This document shows, in pieces, positions 33,475-44,840 of a stretch of 64,000 nucleotides of DNA. The first letter of the stretch is position 1, and each line of letters begins with the position of its first letter. Position numbers and translations under genes: made by a program. Location: contig CM063114.1 of the NCBI GenBank assembly GCA_031841125.1, positions 47,699,574-47,763,573 on the forward strand, written 5' to 3'. This DNA comes from Acanthococcus lagerstroemiae. Lineage: Eukaryota; Arthropoda; Insecta; Hemiptera; Eriococcidae. The notes beneath the pieces were generated by a model. It was not told the DNA's origin, ran no database searches, and saw nothing but the letters and a program-made list of their open reading frames with translations.

Positions 33475-34385
33475 CGAGTAAGACATTCAAATAATAATCA
33501 TGAATTACAGTTGAATAATTATTCGTTATTCATTATTCGTAAACACGTAAAATTATTCATCAATCATTATTCAGTAAAATGAAGATGTGAATAATATTCG
33601 TCAATCATCGTTATTCGTTATTAATTGCGGACGCAGTAACCAAACAAAAAAATTAACGAGGATCAGTGGCGTAGCCAGGATTTTTCCAAAGGGGGCTGGG
33701 GGCAAAATAAGATTTTCAAGGGAGAACAAGTCGAAAATTGAAGTCGTTTTTAAAAATCGCATGTGGGGGGGGGATTTTTTGGGGAGTGAAATTTTTTCTT
33801 GGGGTGTGGGGTATTTTTCCTCGGGGGAAATATATTTTTAGGGGTGGGGAAATATTTTTGCCGGGAGGTGTCAAGATATATATTTTTTGGGATTTTTTTT
33901 GAGGGATATTCCTTTGTTGGGAGGGGGGCGAAAAAATATTTTTGGGATTTTTGTTTTTTTGGGGGGGGGGTAAAATATTATTGTTGGGAGGGGGTGTAGA
34001 ATATATATATTTCGGATTTTTTGGGGATATTTTCTCCCTAATCTTACTGGGGTAATTAGAAAGGAAATAAAGTTTTTCCAATTTTCTCGGGGGGGGGGGC
34101 AAATGACTACGCCAAGGGAGGGTAACGCCCCCCTGCCCACTTTGGTTACGAGTCTGATTTCATTATTCGTGTGATTGATATTACTGAATACTGATTACTG
34201 AATAATGAATGACTATTCGTTATTCATACTTACAACTAACAAATAAACTATTCGTTATTCATGCACTTATGAATAACGAATAAATTATTCATTATTCATG
34301 AATAACGAATAAATTATTCATTATTCATGAATAACGAATAAATGTTGCGTTATTCATTATTCAGTATTCGAATATTATTCTGCCC
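33475..34385. repeat. ATTATTCGTTATTCA low-complexity array split by a G-rich element
   Basis: Variants of GAATAACGAATAATTATTC fill 33,475-33,630 and 34,155-34,385. A cleaner tandem of about 30 bp lies at 34,265-34,345. The block between is the G-rich element described separately. Confidence 0.7.
33665..34130. mobile_element. G-rich MITE with CAGTGGCGTAGCCA end
   Basis: The left end CAGTGGCGTAGCCAGGATTT and the right-side ATGACTACGCCA are inverted copies. About fifteen G runs of 4-10 bases separated by AAATATTTT-like spacers lie between them on the plus strand. Pro-rich minus-strand ORFs (33,716-34,140) are the complement of the G runs. I could not settle the target duplication. CAGTGGCG ends would suit hAT. 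Confidence 0.55.
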
Positions 34386-35208
34386 AACTCTGATACATGT
34401 ACATGTCCATGAATACAAATTTTGGAGCTCAGTCATGCCTAAGCTAAGAAAATTAGGGTTGACGTTGCGCACATCCCAAGTCCATGGGAAAGACAAAGCA
34501 AAACATCCGAAGTGCCATCGACATCGAATGGAGTTGAGGTATTTTGCATGGATCGCTCGCCGGCACATGTGCGTGCTGCGATCTTTAGGTTGCAATTAGA
34601 AGTACTTCGGGGCTATATGGGCTCTTAGGAGGTTTAGTATTGAATGGGCGGCGGTTCTTAGAACAGTTTGCATGCACAAAACCACTTTTGCAAACGTTAC
34701 CACATAGGATGTTTTGAACTTCACGCCTTCATTTTTTGAAACTTATTGACAGCACTAGCATTATTGTAAGCTAAAATTTGTAAAAATTCGACCGAAGAAT
34801 AATTTTTATTCTCTAGGCAGTTCAGGGTGGGGAGGGGGAGGCTAGAGATTATGGCAGAAGACCTGAGGAGAGAAAGCGAGGATTGGGCGGGAAAAGGTCA
34901 CTTAAAGGTCATTTATTTTCAAAGTTTGATTTTGTTGGACACCCTGGTATAAGAATTTCACGCGTCTACAGTATCTAGCTTGGTAAACATAAACCGTGCG
35001 ACCTCACGGTTATCAGCTATCCTTAGATCGTACATAAATTCGAGTTTTCCTCTCTTCTACGTGCGAAAAAAATAATCTAGCATTTGGGAGATGCGTTATG
35101 ATCATCGCCGCCGGATGGCGCCAAAAAAACAACTTCGGTTGTTTCGAACTTCAGACACTGTGTGAATCAGGTCTTTGTATGATATGTAGTGTGTAAAGAG
35201 AGATGCTC
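34386..35208. other. intergenic; no gene recognised
   Basis: Two overlapping ORFs at 34,342-34,599 on opposite strands have no domain. ACACCCTGG near 34,939 resembles repeat ends elsewhere but has no partner here. Confidence 0.3.
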
Positions 35209-35717
35209 AAAGAAGGCAGGGGCGGATAGGTGAATTGAAACTAAGGGGGAAATAATGTAAGAGCGGCCCTCTACAAATTTTTAAGCGGCCCAAAACTTTT
35301 TTTGCTCCACTCCATTTTATTTACACATAGTCTTTCTGGGTTCAAAAAAGCAAATGGTCACGTGGGTGCTCATTTTACAGTTTTCCCCTTCTTTTATCTT
35401 TTCAATTAAGAAAATTGTTTTGCCTCTCTACGAAATGAAAAGAAGAAAATTAGTATGTTTATTAATAACAGAAATATACCTAATACATAATATTATTTTA
35501 ATAATTAGGAGGTCTATTAAAAATAAAAGATCATTTATCTAATATTATAGGTTGGCCTAAAAAACTTGTTTATCAAATTAATTAATTTAACAATTTCCGA
35601 ATACTTGAGGACTTATTCGTGAGCGCGTAAAGAACGTCCTCATTCTTTATTTCTAAGGGGATTTCTTTCTCGATATTCAAAATGATAAGTGCATTAGAGT
35701 GATCATCTGTAAGTACC

Positions 35718-36719
35718 TAGGGGCGAAACTATAGGAGGGGGAGGGGGGTTGACCCCCTCCCTCAATAATTTGGCAGTTGGCAAATTTTGAAACTGTTTAT
35801 TTGAAATTTTCATTTTTCATGAATGTTCATTTGTTTATTTCTTTTTCATTTAGTAAATATTTCGATGAAAAATCGGCAAATTTATAATTCAAAAATGTTG
35901 TCGAATTTTTAGTTTTTAAAGAATATTTTCGGCAAATTTTTCTTCTCCACCTACCCAAACTGAAAGTCAAATTTCTTTTCTGAAAATGGAGTACCCTGAA
36001 CTCCTGTTAGAGACTAGTCAGTCAAAAGCCGAAGGTTTCAAGCGGATTATCGAAAGTTATCTGAAAGGTTGAAACAAATTAGAAATGTGGAAGACACTTC
36101 GAAAATTTGAAAGTCGATAGCGACCGTTGAATTTCGAATTTCAATGACTATTCTGTTTTTACTAGATTCTCTGTTTGATCCAGAGCCTGAAATTTGAGAA
36201 AGTTGAACATTTTATTAAAATCTAAAAGTTGAAAGCAAAAGACTTTTTTTTCCAATGTCACAAGCTGAATCCGATAGCAAATGTTCTATTGTTTAATTTA
36301 CGGGCTTGGTCCTGGTGAATATAGGAGGGAAATCTGGAACAAAAGTCGAAACTCCATGTGTGTTTCCATAATAATGAAAGGGAACTTGAGGCACATTGAC
36401 CTGAAACTTTCTAAGTTTTTTTTAATGTTTATTTTTTGATTTTACTGGAACCAGTCTAGGAGACGAATCAGAGGAAATTCAGAAAAAAAGATCTCCAAGA
36501 GTAAATAACGACTACCTTGATGTGTAGAGGAGAAGTTATGTGTTCTTCTCAAGTATTCCTAACATCCTGCCAGTTTACCCTCCCAGACTAGGGTATGCTC
36601 ATATGAGTGCTTGGGGGATAAGGTTTCAATGTGAATTTGCAGGGACGAAACTATGGGGGCACACACCCCTAATTGAAACTGTTCATTTGAATTTTTCATT
36701 TACCAAGAACGTTCGCTTG

Positions 36720-36757
<38 letters not shown>

Positions 36758-36905
36758 CATTTTTTCAATTAAAAAATATTTTGACTGAAAAATCGGTAAA
36801 CTTTCATATTAAAAAAAAATTTCGTCGGCGAATTTTTAGTTTTCAAAAAATATGTGTCAGCATTCTCCCCCCCCCCCCCCAACTGAATGTCAAGTTTCGC
36901 CTCTG
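35718..36905. mobile_element. hAT-type MITE nested in the hAT transposase
   Basis: The ends TAGGGGCGAAACT and AGTTTCGCCTCTG are inverted copies with a few changes. TAAGTACC flanks both sides exactly (35,710-35,717 and 36,906-36,913). G or C runs lie inside both ends. The interior holds two related units: 35,718-35,985, and 36,642-36,905 beginning CAGGGACGAAACTATGGGGG. These are joined by about 650 bp of unassigned sequence. A (TTA)n run is at 36,718-36,758. It may therefore be a composite of two MITEs mobilised together. Confidence 0.85.
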
Positions 36906-37446
36906 TAAGTACCGACCGTAGTGTATTCTTTATTATATTATGTTTCAAAATAGAAAAGGATCGTTCACAAGATACTTGTACAGAGGAAATAGTCAATAAA
37001 AATTTATAAGCCATGTATAAGGTTGGATACGCAAGTTTATAAAAATTGTGCTTTTTTATGATTAGAAAACAGCAGGCAGGCAGGACACTTTTTACAAAGT
37101 TCTTTGCAACTGCTGGGTTGGGATTCAGCATCATCACTATTACTACCGTTACTTCCTTCTTCATCGTCCAATAGGCTTTAGTTGATCAAAATCGTCTGCA
37201 AGACAGTTTTTTAAGCTGCCCCATTTGCAAACAGAATCTCTAAATTCTCCTTTGAAGTCTTGCAGGGTCGATTTCTTTCGAAATTTTTTAATATGGGAAA
37301 ATAGATTTGTAAGCACTGGTAACTGATCGCTGTCCAACCTCCATCCTTTAGCTCTGGAAATCGATTAGGGTCCAAACAACTGATATCGGCAAATACAACT
37401 TTGTGACTCTGAAATTTGTCCTTTATAGTTGATGGTGTCATTTATT

Positions 37447-37598
37447 CACCCGCGGACCGGCAAGAGAATTGTAAATGGGGAATACTGGTTGGGGCCCTTC
37501 ATTTTCATTTTCCCCCCATTCCTGGAACAAGTCATATTTTGGGTGGGCCCGCAGTCCAAGGGGCCCGGCCGTGATTCCCCCCAGCCAGTCCGGGGTTG
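37447..37598. mobile_element. 152-bp GC-rich hAT-type MITE nested in the hAT transposase
   Basis: The ends CACCCGCGGACCGGC and GCCAGTCCGGGGTTG are inverted copies matching at 12 of 15. The flanks CATTTATT (37,439-37,446) and CTTTTATT (37,599-37,606) form an 8-bp duplication with one mismatch. It is much richer in G+C than its surroundings and has no coding sequence. Confidence 0.8.
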
Positions 37599-38241
37599 CT
37601 TTTATTTGTGTAAAGACCTCCTATGCGAAATTTGTCGTTTTCATTTGTTATTGGATTATCATTACCCTCGTAATTAAACATTTTCTTCTTCATTCGTCGG
37701 CGTATTTTTGGAAGCTCGTCTTCTATTTCAAAACCAACCTCAGGCTCAGCTTTTTCCAGTTCTTCTTTTATCTTGGAAACATATAACTTTGTTGAATGTA
37801 AAATAAACTTCAAAGTCGCTTAATCCCTTTGCTAAATCTCTAATTGTTTCTTCAACCATGTTATAAGCTTTCAACAAAGAAGAGTTGTCTTTTCAAAAAT
37901 GCGAAGAAAAATTTAAGCCGTGAGGATTATTTTGAAATTTAGAAAATTGTCCAATAGCGATTTTGCTTTTCCTCGGGCTTCCGCACAATACTTTGCAGGC
38001 CTTCTAGCTATCTCATTTAAGGATAACAAAAGTTCAAGCAACAACCCAGAGTCGGTTATTTTGGTCTATAGTCTAATACTTTTTACTTAGGAAATATTTT
38101 GTTTCTAGCGAGGGTCCAGGGCTGCGGCCGCCAGCTGTACATTTTTACGTCGGAGCTATCCAACTGTGCAATTGAACAGGCCCAGCGCCCCCTGGGGAAA
38201 TTTCCCCTTTTCCCCCGGGCCTACCCGCCCCTGAAAGAAGG

Positions 38242-39818
38242 CAGAGAAAATTTCAAATGGCCTCCAATTCTTGTGATTTTTCGGTCATTTTTCAAACTGA
38301 ATAAGGTCATTTTTCCATTTCCCCCTGAAATGTCGAATGGTTACCTCGGATAAACGATAAAATAGTACGTAGAACGCTCATAGGTATATGAGAGAGGTGT
38401 TCGAATGTAAATACTGTACTGAGGAACGTATCCAGCGTTGAAACTCGATGTTTGTTGGAAACAATATCTATCTATCTACCTCTATATTGCTAACGGAAAC
38501 TGCAAAATCATGACAGGAATCTCGCGTGCGCGTGTGTGTGTGTGTCTGTCTCACAGTCTGAAAAAACTGTACTAAGCGAGCACGATGTGGTTTTTGTCGT
38601 ATCAGCCACAAAGCTAGGTCGACGTGCACATGTATTTTATCGACGAAAGAATGAAATTCACCTTTATATGCAATATTAACGAGCGAGCAGGGGTACAATG
38701 GCACGACTCACGGGTTCCCATTTTCAGGCACAAGTGCCCCGAGCGACGTTGAAATTTTCTGTGAACCGCGTCAAACGAAAAATCTAATGGCAAAACGGAG
38801 ACGGCTGGAGGAGGTGTACCATAGATTAAATAAATTATTTTATTGCTTCTTGGTAATTCTGGTCTGTTTTGCTGTGTCTGTCTCGTTGTGGTCGAATGTA
38901 TCCGTCGTTCGCAGTGCTCTCGGTTTTCCAGCGCGGCTTGGATTACGCGTGCAGACCTGAGTGTACGACGGCGACGGGCTGGAGAGAAACCAAATCTGGT
39001 CCATACCACCGCGTTTTGTATTTCACCCGAGAAGAGTGGATTCATGAATTTCGATATCGCCTTTTTTTTTTAGTTGTGGTTACGGTTTCCATTATTTGTC
39101 AGCTCTTTTGGAAGACGCATCTCTTGTGTCCTGTGCGAAGAAAACAATTTCACCTAACTGCTCCGAACGCTCGTTCTACTTCCCGTCTTCTTTTTTTCTC
39201 CATGTATGTCGGGTGCCCTTTTACTTATTCAACAGGCGCAGTCTCGCAATCAAATTTTCCTGTTCGGTGTTATCCCGATTGATGTGGCAGTTTATAGTTT
39301 TTCAAGCCGGACCCGAAGGACGAAATTGGTAGCTGCCGGGTATTCTTCTCTCCAGCATTTCGTTCGCTTTCTTTTTTCTGTGCTGGTCTGCGTCCAGAAT
39401 AGATAATTCACGGACGCGTACACCTTCTGATATTTTGATATATTGCGGCGAAATGTGTTCTGAGTGGACTGTCTTCATCCATCCACTTCCTCGATACGTT
39501 GCAAGGGCAAAATGATTGTCATGTTCTGTTTCACGAAAGCCTCACACCGAATTACTGCGTTCATACTGCATCAGAATTGGGAAAATGATGGATAGAGAAA
39601 ATAATAAGAATGGTAATTGAAGATTGATGGTTTTTTGTATTAGCCCAAGTGCCTCTTCAAAGAAGGAATACGAGAACTCGCTCACTTCGCTTTCGAATTG
39701 CGTGTTATACAAGGGGAAGGGGTTCTGTCGAGAAATTTTGTAGCGAAAAGTTGAATCCGAGTTATGTACAGTATTTTGCTTGTCCTTTCAAATAATAACA
39801 GAGTGATTAATACCGAGA
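38242..39818. other. intergenic; no gene recognised
   Basis: Overlapping ORFs of 130-143 codons at 38,614-39,282 on both strands lack domains. A short (GT)n run is at 38,528-38,544. The region looks single-copy. One minus-strand frame (38,614-39,045) is open for 143 codons with no supporting evidence. Confidence 0.3.
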
Positions 39819-40340
39819 ACAGGGTGTCTCCATATATGTGACCTCCTTCAACCAGGTAAGCAGACAACTCATACCTACAAAGTGTAGGTATGTTTGCCTG
39901 CTCGTACATTTGAAGGGAAACAGATACGAATATCTTTAGGAACTATGCACAATGTTAATGATTTTTATCGCATCATTGGATAAATGGAACATCTTAGTAA
40001 TATTAAAAACAAATACGTCAATTTTTGAAGGAAATCGGATCAACTAAGTGTTCGTTAAATTGATATTGGTTAAAAACTACGTCGAAAAATTATCCATTTT
40101 TTCCATTTTCTAGAAATATTGTATTCAGGACCCTACGATTTTTTCATGGTAAACGATTCTCTCCTCCATATTATCCTTTGAAAATGCTCCTTGACCTCTT
40201 TTCTACCTATTTTGAGTTGACAAGCTTGAAAATTTAGCCAAATGCATTTAATAAACGCCTGAAAAGATTGTATAAAATAACTGCGAAAGTTCTTTTCCCA
40301 TCGTAATTATTAATATTCGTAGAAAATGTTGCTAAAAGTA
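39819..40340 (+). mobile_element. fragment of the ACAGGGTGTCTC element, subfamily 2
   Basis: ACAGGGTGTCTCCATATATG is followed by CCTTCAACCAGGTAAGCAG and a TATGTTTGCCTGCTCGTAC block, matching 9,769-10,215 and 17,117-18,115. Only this end is recognisable. Confidence 0.55.
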
Positions 40341-42065
40341 CAATAAACAAAGTGGCTGGAAGACAGCCCCTTGGATCCTTTCGGTTATAGGCCGACTACT
40401 TCCTACAAATTAGAATACTGGAAACGATACGAATTTGGAAATCATAATTTTCGATGTGAGGCATTGCATTTATCTGGATTTTTCGAGCTCGAAAACTGTA
40501 ACCTAATATTCATTAGCAGTATTGCATTTTTGTCATTTCGACCCTCACTCCCTCACTTTGTTTTCAGTTGAGAGTGAAACTGATGTCTTATGTCTTGTAG
40601 AAAGGAAACTAATATTATGATCATTGGCATTTTAAATTATGTATTAAATATTGACTAATTGATAATTAGCGAGGACGCATTACGAAGTGAACTAAAAATA
40701 TGATAAAAAATGAGTACACAACTTAAGTAAATAAATAGATACTAACATCAAGAATGTTTCTTTCTTCTTCGGTTCGAAGGGGTGTCCGACTCCCCCCCCC
40801 CCTCCGCGGATTCGCCACTGGATCAGCGGTATCATCTGTATGATACTAAAATTCGCATTTAAGATTGGAGACGAGAAAAAAAAAAGAACTATAATTCAAA
40901 AATTAACATCGGCATTAAACTTCTTGTGAAAATCATATATTCTCGTATCATTGTTTTTTTTTTTACAAAATCTCAAATTGTTGCGTAGTGTAATTGATAA
41001 ATTTCAAAATTTCATATACATATTGTTCGGGCTTTTACGGTTGCAAACTCGTCAATCTTGTGAAGCAAGTCATTATTGAGCCATATTATGGTCTCGGAGT
41101 TCAAGTTTTATTGGCTGATGGAATTTCGGAGACACGTCCTTATCAGTTTGAATCGAAAAAATGATCTCTCCCCTGTAGTATTAGCTGACAAAATAGTGAG
41201 GTACATATATCCTCTCAAACAATTTTCCAAATTAGGGTATGTTGCAACTATTTTTTTCGAACGTGAAATAATCATGAAATGCTGCGATGTACTCTGAATA
41301 GCAAATATGAATATAGGTCATTCTTCAAAAATGTTGATATTTCAGGTATGTTTTTTCATGGAGGAAAGTAGGAGATATTTGAACTTTTTTTGATGGGAGT
41401 CGTTAAGAGGCGTTCTGTATAACATACTGGTAAGATTGAGCCGACAGTGAGGGGATTCTGTATTTTGGCATAGCAATCAAAATGATGAATGCCATGCCGA
41501 AGGACACATGAAAAAGTCCATCCCGAAAGACAATAGCGAACAAAAAGTGTTCTGCCGCCGATTAGTCGATTCCGAAACAAAAAATTATATGGACAGGTGA
41601 TAAAGGCATACTAACCCATTAATTAGATGTAATTATTTTTGGATGATAAACGACTATCGTTGCATAAAGATGACCATGCCAAAGGATACTTTTTTTTTTT
41701 TTAACTGTTAGCCTAATTTTAGACAGTAATATGCGAATGCACGAGTCTTGTCACAAAAAACCGAAATTTGATATGCGGACCGTATTGCTCTCATAAGAAT
41801 ATACCATTAATTGCGACGAAAAAATATTGAAACGCCAGTTCTGTGATTGGTTGAAATAGAGCCATGCCGATGGACAAAAAATCGAGGGACAATCTTCAAA
41901 GCTGGCCAGTGACTCCTACCTGTGAAGATGCGATTTCAATGTTACCCTTTGATTCCGCCATCCATTTAAAGTAGCACTACGTTGTCAGTTTGTTCTAATA
42001 TACAGCTTGAAAATTTGGGGGGGGGGATGAAAATCTTTCGGGGGACAGCTATGCCGACGGACATT
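40341..42065. other. intergenic; one hAT-type end and a weak 185-bp periodicity
   Basis: A C run followed by TCCGCGGATTCGCCACTG at 40,791-40,821 looks like a single hAT-type end (CAGTGGCGAATCC in reverse). ATGCCGAAGGACA-like words recur near 41,491, 41,674, 41,863 and 42,049, spaced about 185 bp, suggesting a very old tandem repeat. A G run is at 42,017-42,026. No gene is present. Confidence 0.4.
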
Positions 42066-42169
42066 TAACGCTATGTAACATAGTTTCTACATGGCTCTTG
42101 AACTTCGAATCACGTGTTCTCAAAGAACAAATTTTGTCGGTTGGTTCTGTTACACTTAACAGCGACCAA
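42066..42169 (+). mobile_element. one-ended fragment of the TTGGACG MITE family
   Basis: AACGCTATGTAACATAGTTT, CTACATGGCTCTTGAACTTC and GAATCACGTGTT match 54,736-54,790. It ends TTAACAGCGACCAA, the family's right end. The left half is missing. Confidence 0.7.
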
Positions 42170-42411
42170 TTAAAGACTAGCCTACTTATCTCTTATTGGT
42201 GGTAACTGGTAAGGATACCAGGAAAAAGACCTATTGGTAATAATGTTTAAGGTCTTTTGTTCCCGAACATAAAGAGCTGATAGATGAATGGTAATAATTT
42301 GGGATGATACTACACACACACTAACAGACATGGCAAGTTCAAAAGGCTTCAAACTGCGAAGCTGCAGAAGATAGCAATTCATCAACAGATGATAAAATAC
42401 CAACACTACTC

Positions 42412-43101
42412 CTAGCCGAGTATGCAGTCTAAACCAAGTAGTGCATCATACGCAAATTCATCATCATCAACCACAAAAAACCAAACGTCTTTTTTTATAG
42501 CCTCAATACGCATAGTGAGTTTCATCACACCAACGAATCGTTTTACTCCACCCATTGTTTTACAAGTGTAGGATTTTAATACTTGCATCTCCTTGCCAAA
42601 TTTTTGTACATAATGATAGTTAACTACCGAAATGTTTGCACCAGGGTCATAGAGGGCGCGCGCAGAATCACCCTCAATTTCGAGTTGGAGAGCAATGAGT
42701 GGAGTCAATTTGAGTTTTTTTTGGTTGGGCACAGCACCATTAATGACGTCTTGTAGCTCGACGTTATTAACCATTCGCACATTTCTGCCCTGGGAACTGG
42801 GGCTCTTTTTACTCGCCAACAAGTCATGTTTACTTTCCGGATTATCCGGATTGTTCCAACACACAGAAGGTGCGTGAAATCGAAATGGATAGCCAGCTTT
42901 TTCACAGAGAGTGCACTGCCTCTTACCACCTTTCTTAAAACTATCTGTTTCCGAGCTTCCTATCTTTTTACTAAGCCAATTATTTCCATTTTTTTTTTTG
43001 TTAACTAAATGTTCTAAGTTATTCAACTCCGAGAGCAGGTCTCCTTGTGTCTCAATAGAGGCACGGTCCAACTTAGCTAATCTCAAGTGATTAGCAAACA
43101 T
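42412..43101 (-). pseudogene. LTR-retrotransposon gag zinc finger plus retropepsin-like protease, truncated
   Basis: This is an open stretch of 229 codons. Residues 63-85 have CTLCEKAGYPFRFHAPSVCW, a C-x2-C...H...C zinc-finger-like motif as in retroelement nucleocapsids. Near residue 150 is ALYDPGANISVVNYHYV, the active-site region of a retropepsin with Asp-Pro-Gly-Ala in place of the usual Asp-Thr/Ser-Gly. Near the end is YDALLGLDCI, the usual second half ((I/L)LG-D). There is no reverse transcriptase afterwards and no LTR was found. Proline at the active-site position predicts an inactive enzyme. The family is probably Ty3/Gypsy. The open frame is long for a relic, so a captured gene cannot be excluded. 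Confidence 0.75.
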
Positions 43102-43894
43102 TTATCCAGTTCTAAAACAATGAAAATAATGTATTATTCACGCTAGTAGATTCTCTGTTCGCTTGATAATAATTACCAATATGACATACATACGTTCTAT
43201 GACTGATTTGTCTGAATAATGTTACACGCTTATAGGTTTATAAGGATGCGAAGATATCCGTACAAACAATGTTCACTTCAACATACTGATTTACTGATAA
43301 CGTCTTTACATCATGCTGCATCAATAATCATTCGCTTCTCGCTACTAACTGGTAACTGGCTATGAACATAAACTTCGACCATATTACTGTATGCTTGAAG
43401 GATAATACTGAACACCAACACTGAACACTAGAACACTACTCCCGTATCTCGCTCTTAGACAAGCATATCTTTTACCTCTTCTAAATCCCCTTCGTCGTAA
43501 AGTAATATTCAAAATTTAAAACGTAACAACGCTAAACAAGCAGTTTTGTGAACATTCGAAGTATCTGTTTGTCATAAATTACATAGAACGAATTTCGAAA
43601 AAACTATCACACGTTTCAATGAAAATATTTATATATTGATAACAATTAAACAAAAAGTAAACAGGGCCCAATTATGTCTATTTTAGAAAATCAAGATCAA
43701 GGAGCATACTGGAACAGAAAAAAATCAATTGCAATAGGCTCGGCTACTAGTAGCCGACCCTAAAAAGTAGAACTGAGTCATATCTATCAACGAAAAAAGA
43801 AAAAAAAATGGCGGTATCATGAATAGCTTGTAAGATAACTGCTGGGGACTGAAATATCAACATTTTCGAGGAATAAACCTTGTATGAAAATACG
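43102..43894. other. intergenic; holds a block shared with 18.77 kb
   Basis: At 43,722-43,768 lies the inverted counterpart of the 18,766-18,811 block. No LTR of the neighbouring gag/protease remnant could be identified. Confidence 0.35.
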
Positions 43895-44840
43895 GATAGC
43901 GATCGCGGGAGATGATCGAGGTTTCACGGCGAATGACACTCCCGCTCGTACTTACTGTTCGACCCCTCTATGATTACTGTTTCTTAGATCAACTACATTC
44001 TTGATCCAATTTTAGATTCGTGTAATCGAAGTTCCGTTGTATATTTGATTCTTGATCTCAGTTTCTGTTGCATCCACTACTAAAGCACTGAAATCCTGAA
44101 TATGCTAAGCCGCCATTTTCACCCTCTTTCCATTGGCGAGTGAATGCATCGCGGAGACGATCAAGGTTTCACGGCGAATGACGCTCCTGCTCGTACTTAC
44201 TTACTTACTTACTTACTTACTATTTGTATTAGATCCGTCAATGATTACTATTTCTACGATAAATTAGGTTCTTGTTCCGGTTCAGATTAGTGTAATTGAA
44301 GTTCCGTTTTATAATTCATTCTTGATCCCAGTCTCTGTTCTTGCATCCAATACTGAAGCACTGTAAGCCCGAATATGCTAAGCTGTCATTTTCACCCGAA
44401 CTCTTTTCTGTTGACGAGCGATTGCGTCGCTGGAGACGATGGGGGCTGCCCGCGAAGAAGATCGAGGTTTCACAGCGAATGACATTCCCGCTCGTACTTA
44501 CTATTAGACCCCTCAATGATTACTATTTTTCGAAGATCAACTACGTTCTTGATCCGGTTTCGGATTCATGTAATCGAAGTTCCGTTTTATACTTGATTCT
44601 TGATCTCAGTCTCTGTTGCATCCACTACTAAAGCACTAGAAGCCCGTGTATGCTAAGCCGCCATTTTCACTCCAACTTTTTCCGTTGGCGAGCGAATGCG
44701 CCGCGGGAGACGATCAAGGCTGCCCGCGAAGAAGATGGAGGTTTCACGGCGAATGAAAAGATGAAAATGGCAGCTCGGCATACCCGGGCTTACAGTGCTC
44801 TTCCACTGCGAGACTGTATCGCTGTTACAGTCATAAATAT
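43895..44840. repeat. tandem satellite, about 3.5 units of 245-285 bp
   Basis: GGTTTCACGGCGAATGAC, CTCGTACTTACT, GTAATCGAAGTTCCGTTTTA, TGATCTCAGTCTCTGTTGCA and TATGCTAAGCCGCCATTTTC recur in order, with units beginning near 43,905, 44,155, 44,435 and 44,713. Unit lengths differ through small indels and a (CTTA)n expansion at 44,200-44,222. ORFs crossing it are by-products. Confidence 0.85.

Larger units (their letters stand above)
35582..37820 (-). pseudogene. hAT transposase (dimerisation-domain type), broken
   Basis: The C-terminal hAT dimerisation domain is clear: LAYPTLYMAYKFLLTISSVQ, then CERSFSILKHNIIKNTLRS (about 36,914-37,065, minus). An upstream frame (37,211-37,441) has SHKVVFADISCLDPNRFPEL, and another (37,532-37,813) has a charged segment ending FRIGGLYTNKS. 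After the 1,188-bp insertion the domain resumes in frame (DDHSNALIILNIEKEIP) and stops at 35,582-35,584. At least one frameshift lies between CPACLL-type sequence and the dimerisation domain, and stops occur upstream. The BED finger and catalytic N-terminal half are not recognisable. This is a relic, not a host gene. Confidence 0.9.
35217..38233 (-). mobile_element. hAT transposon with transposase remnant, carrying two nested hAT-type elements
   Basis: The ends CAGGGGCGGATAGG and CCTACCCGCCCCTG are inverted copies. AAAGAAGG flanks both sides exactly (35,209-35,216 and 38,234-38,241), the 8-bp duplication typical of hAT. The element is 3,017 bp including insertions at 35,718-36,905 and 37,447-37,598; without them it is about 1.66 kb. 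A minus-strand transposase remnant fills most of the interior. It is inactive because of frameshifts, stops and the two insertions. Confidence 0.9.

Noticed and set aside
33716..34140. Pro-rich ORFs of 89-128 codons
   Set aside because: They are the complement of G runs in a MITE; no domain and no codon structure.
36769..37164. Reading the transposase ORF straight through to 36,769 as one 131-codon protein
   Set aside because: The last part is translated MITE sequence. The true continuation lies beyond the insertion at 35,582-35,709.
38614..39282. Overlapping ORFs of 137-143 codons on both strands
   Set aside because: Opposite-strand overlap with no domain on either; probably chance in a GC-richer stretch.
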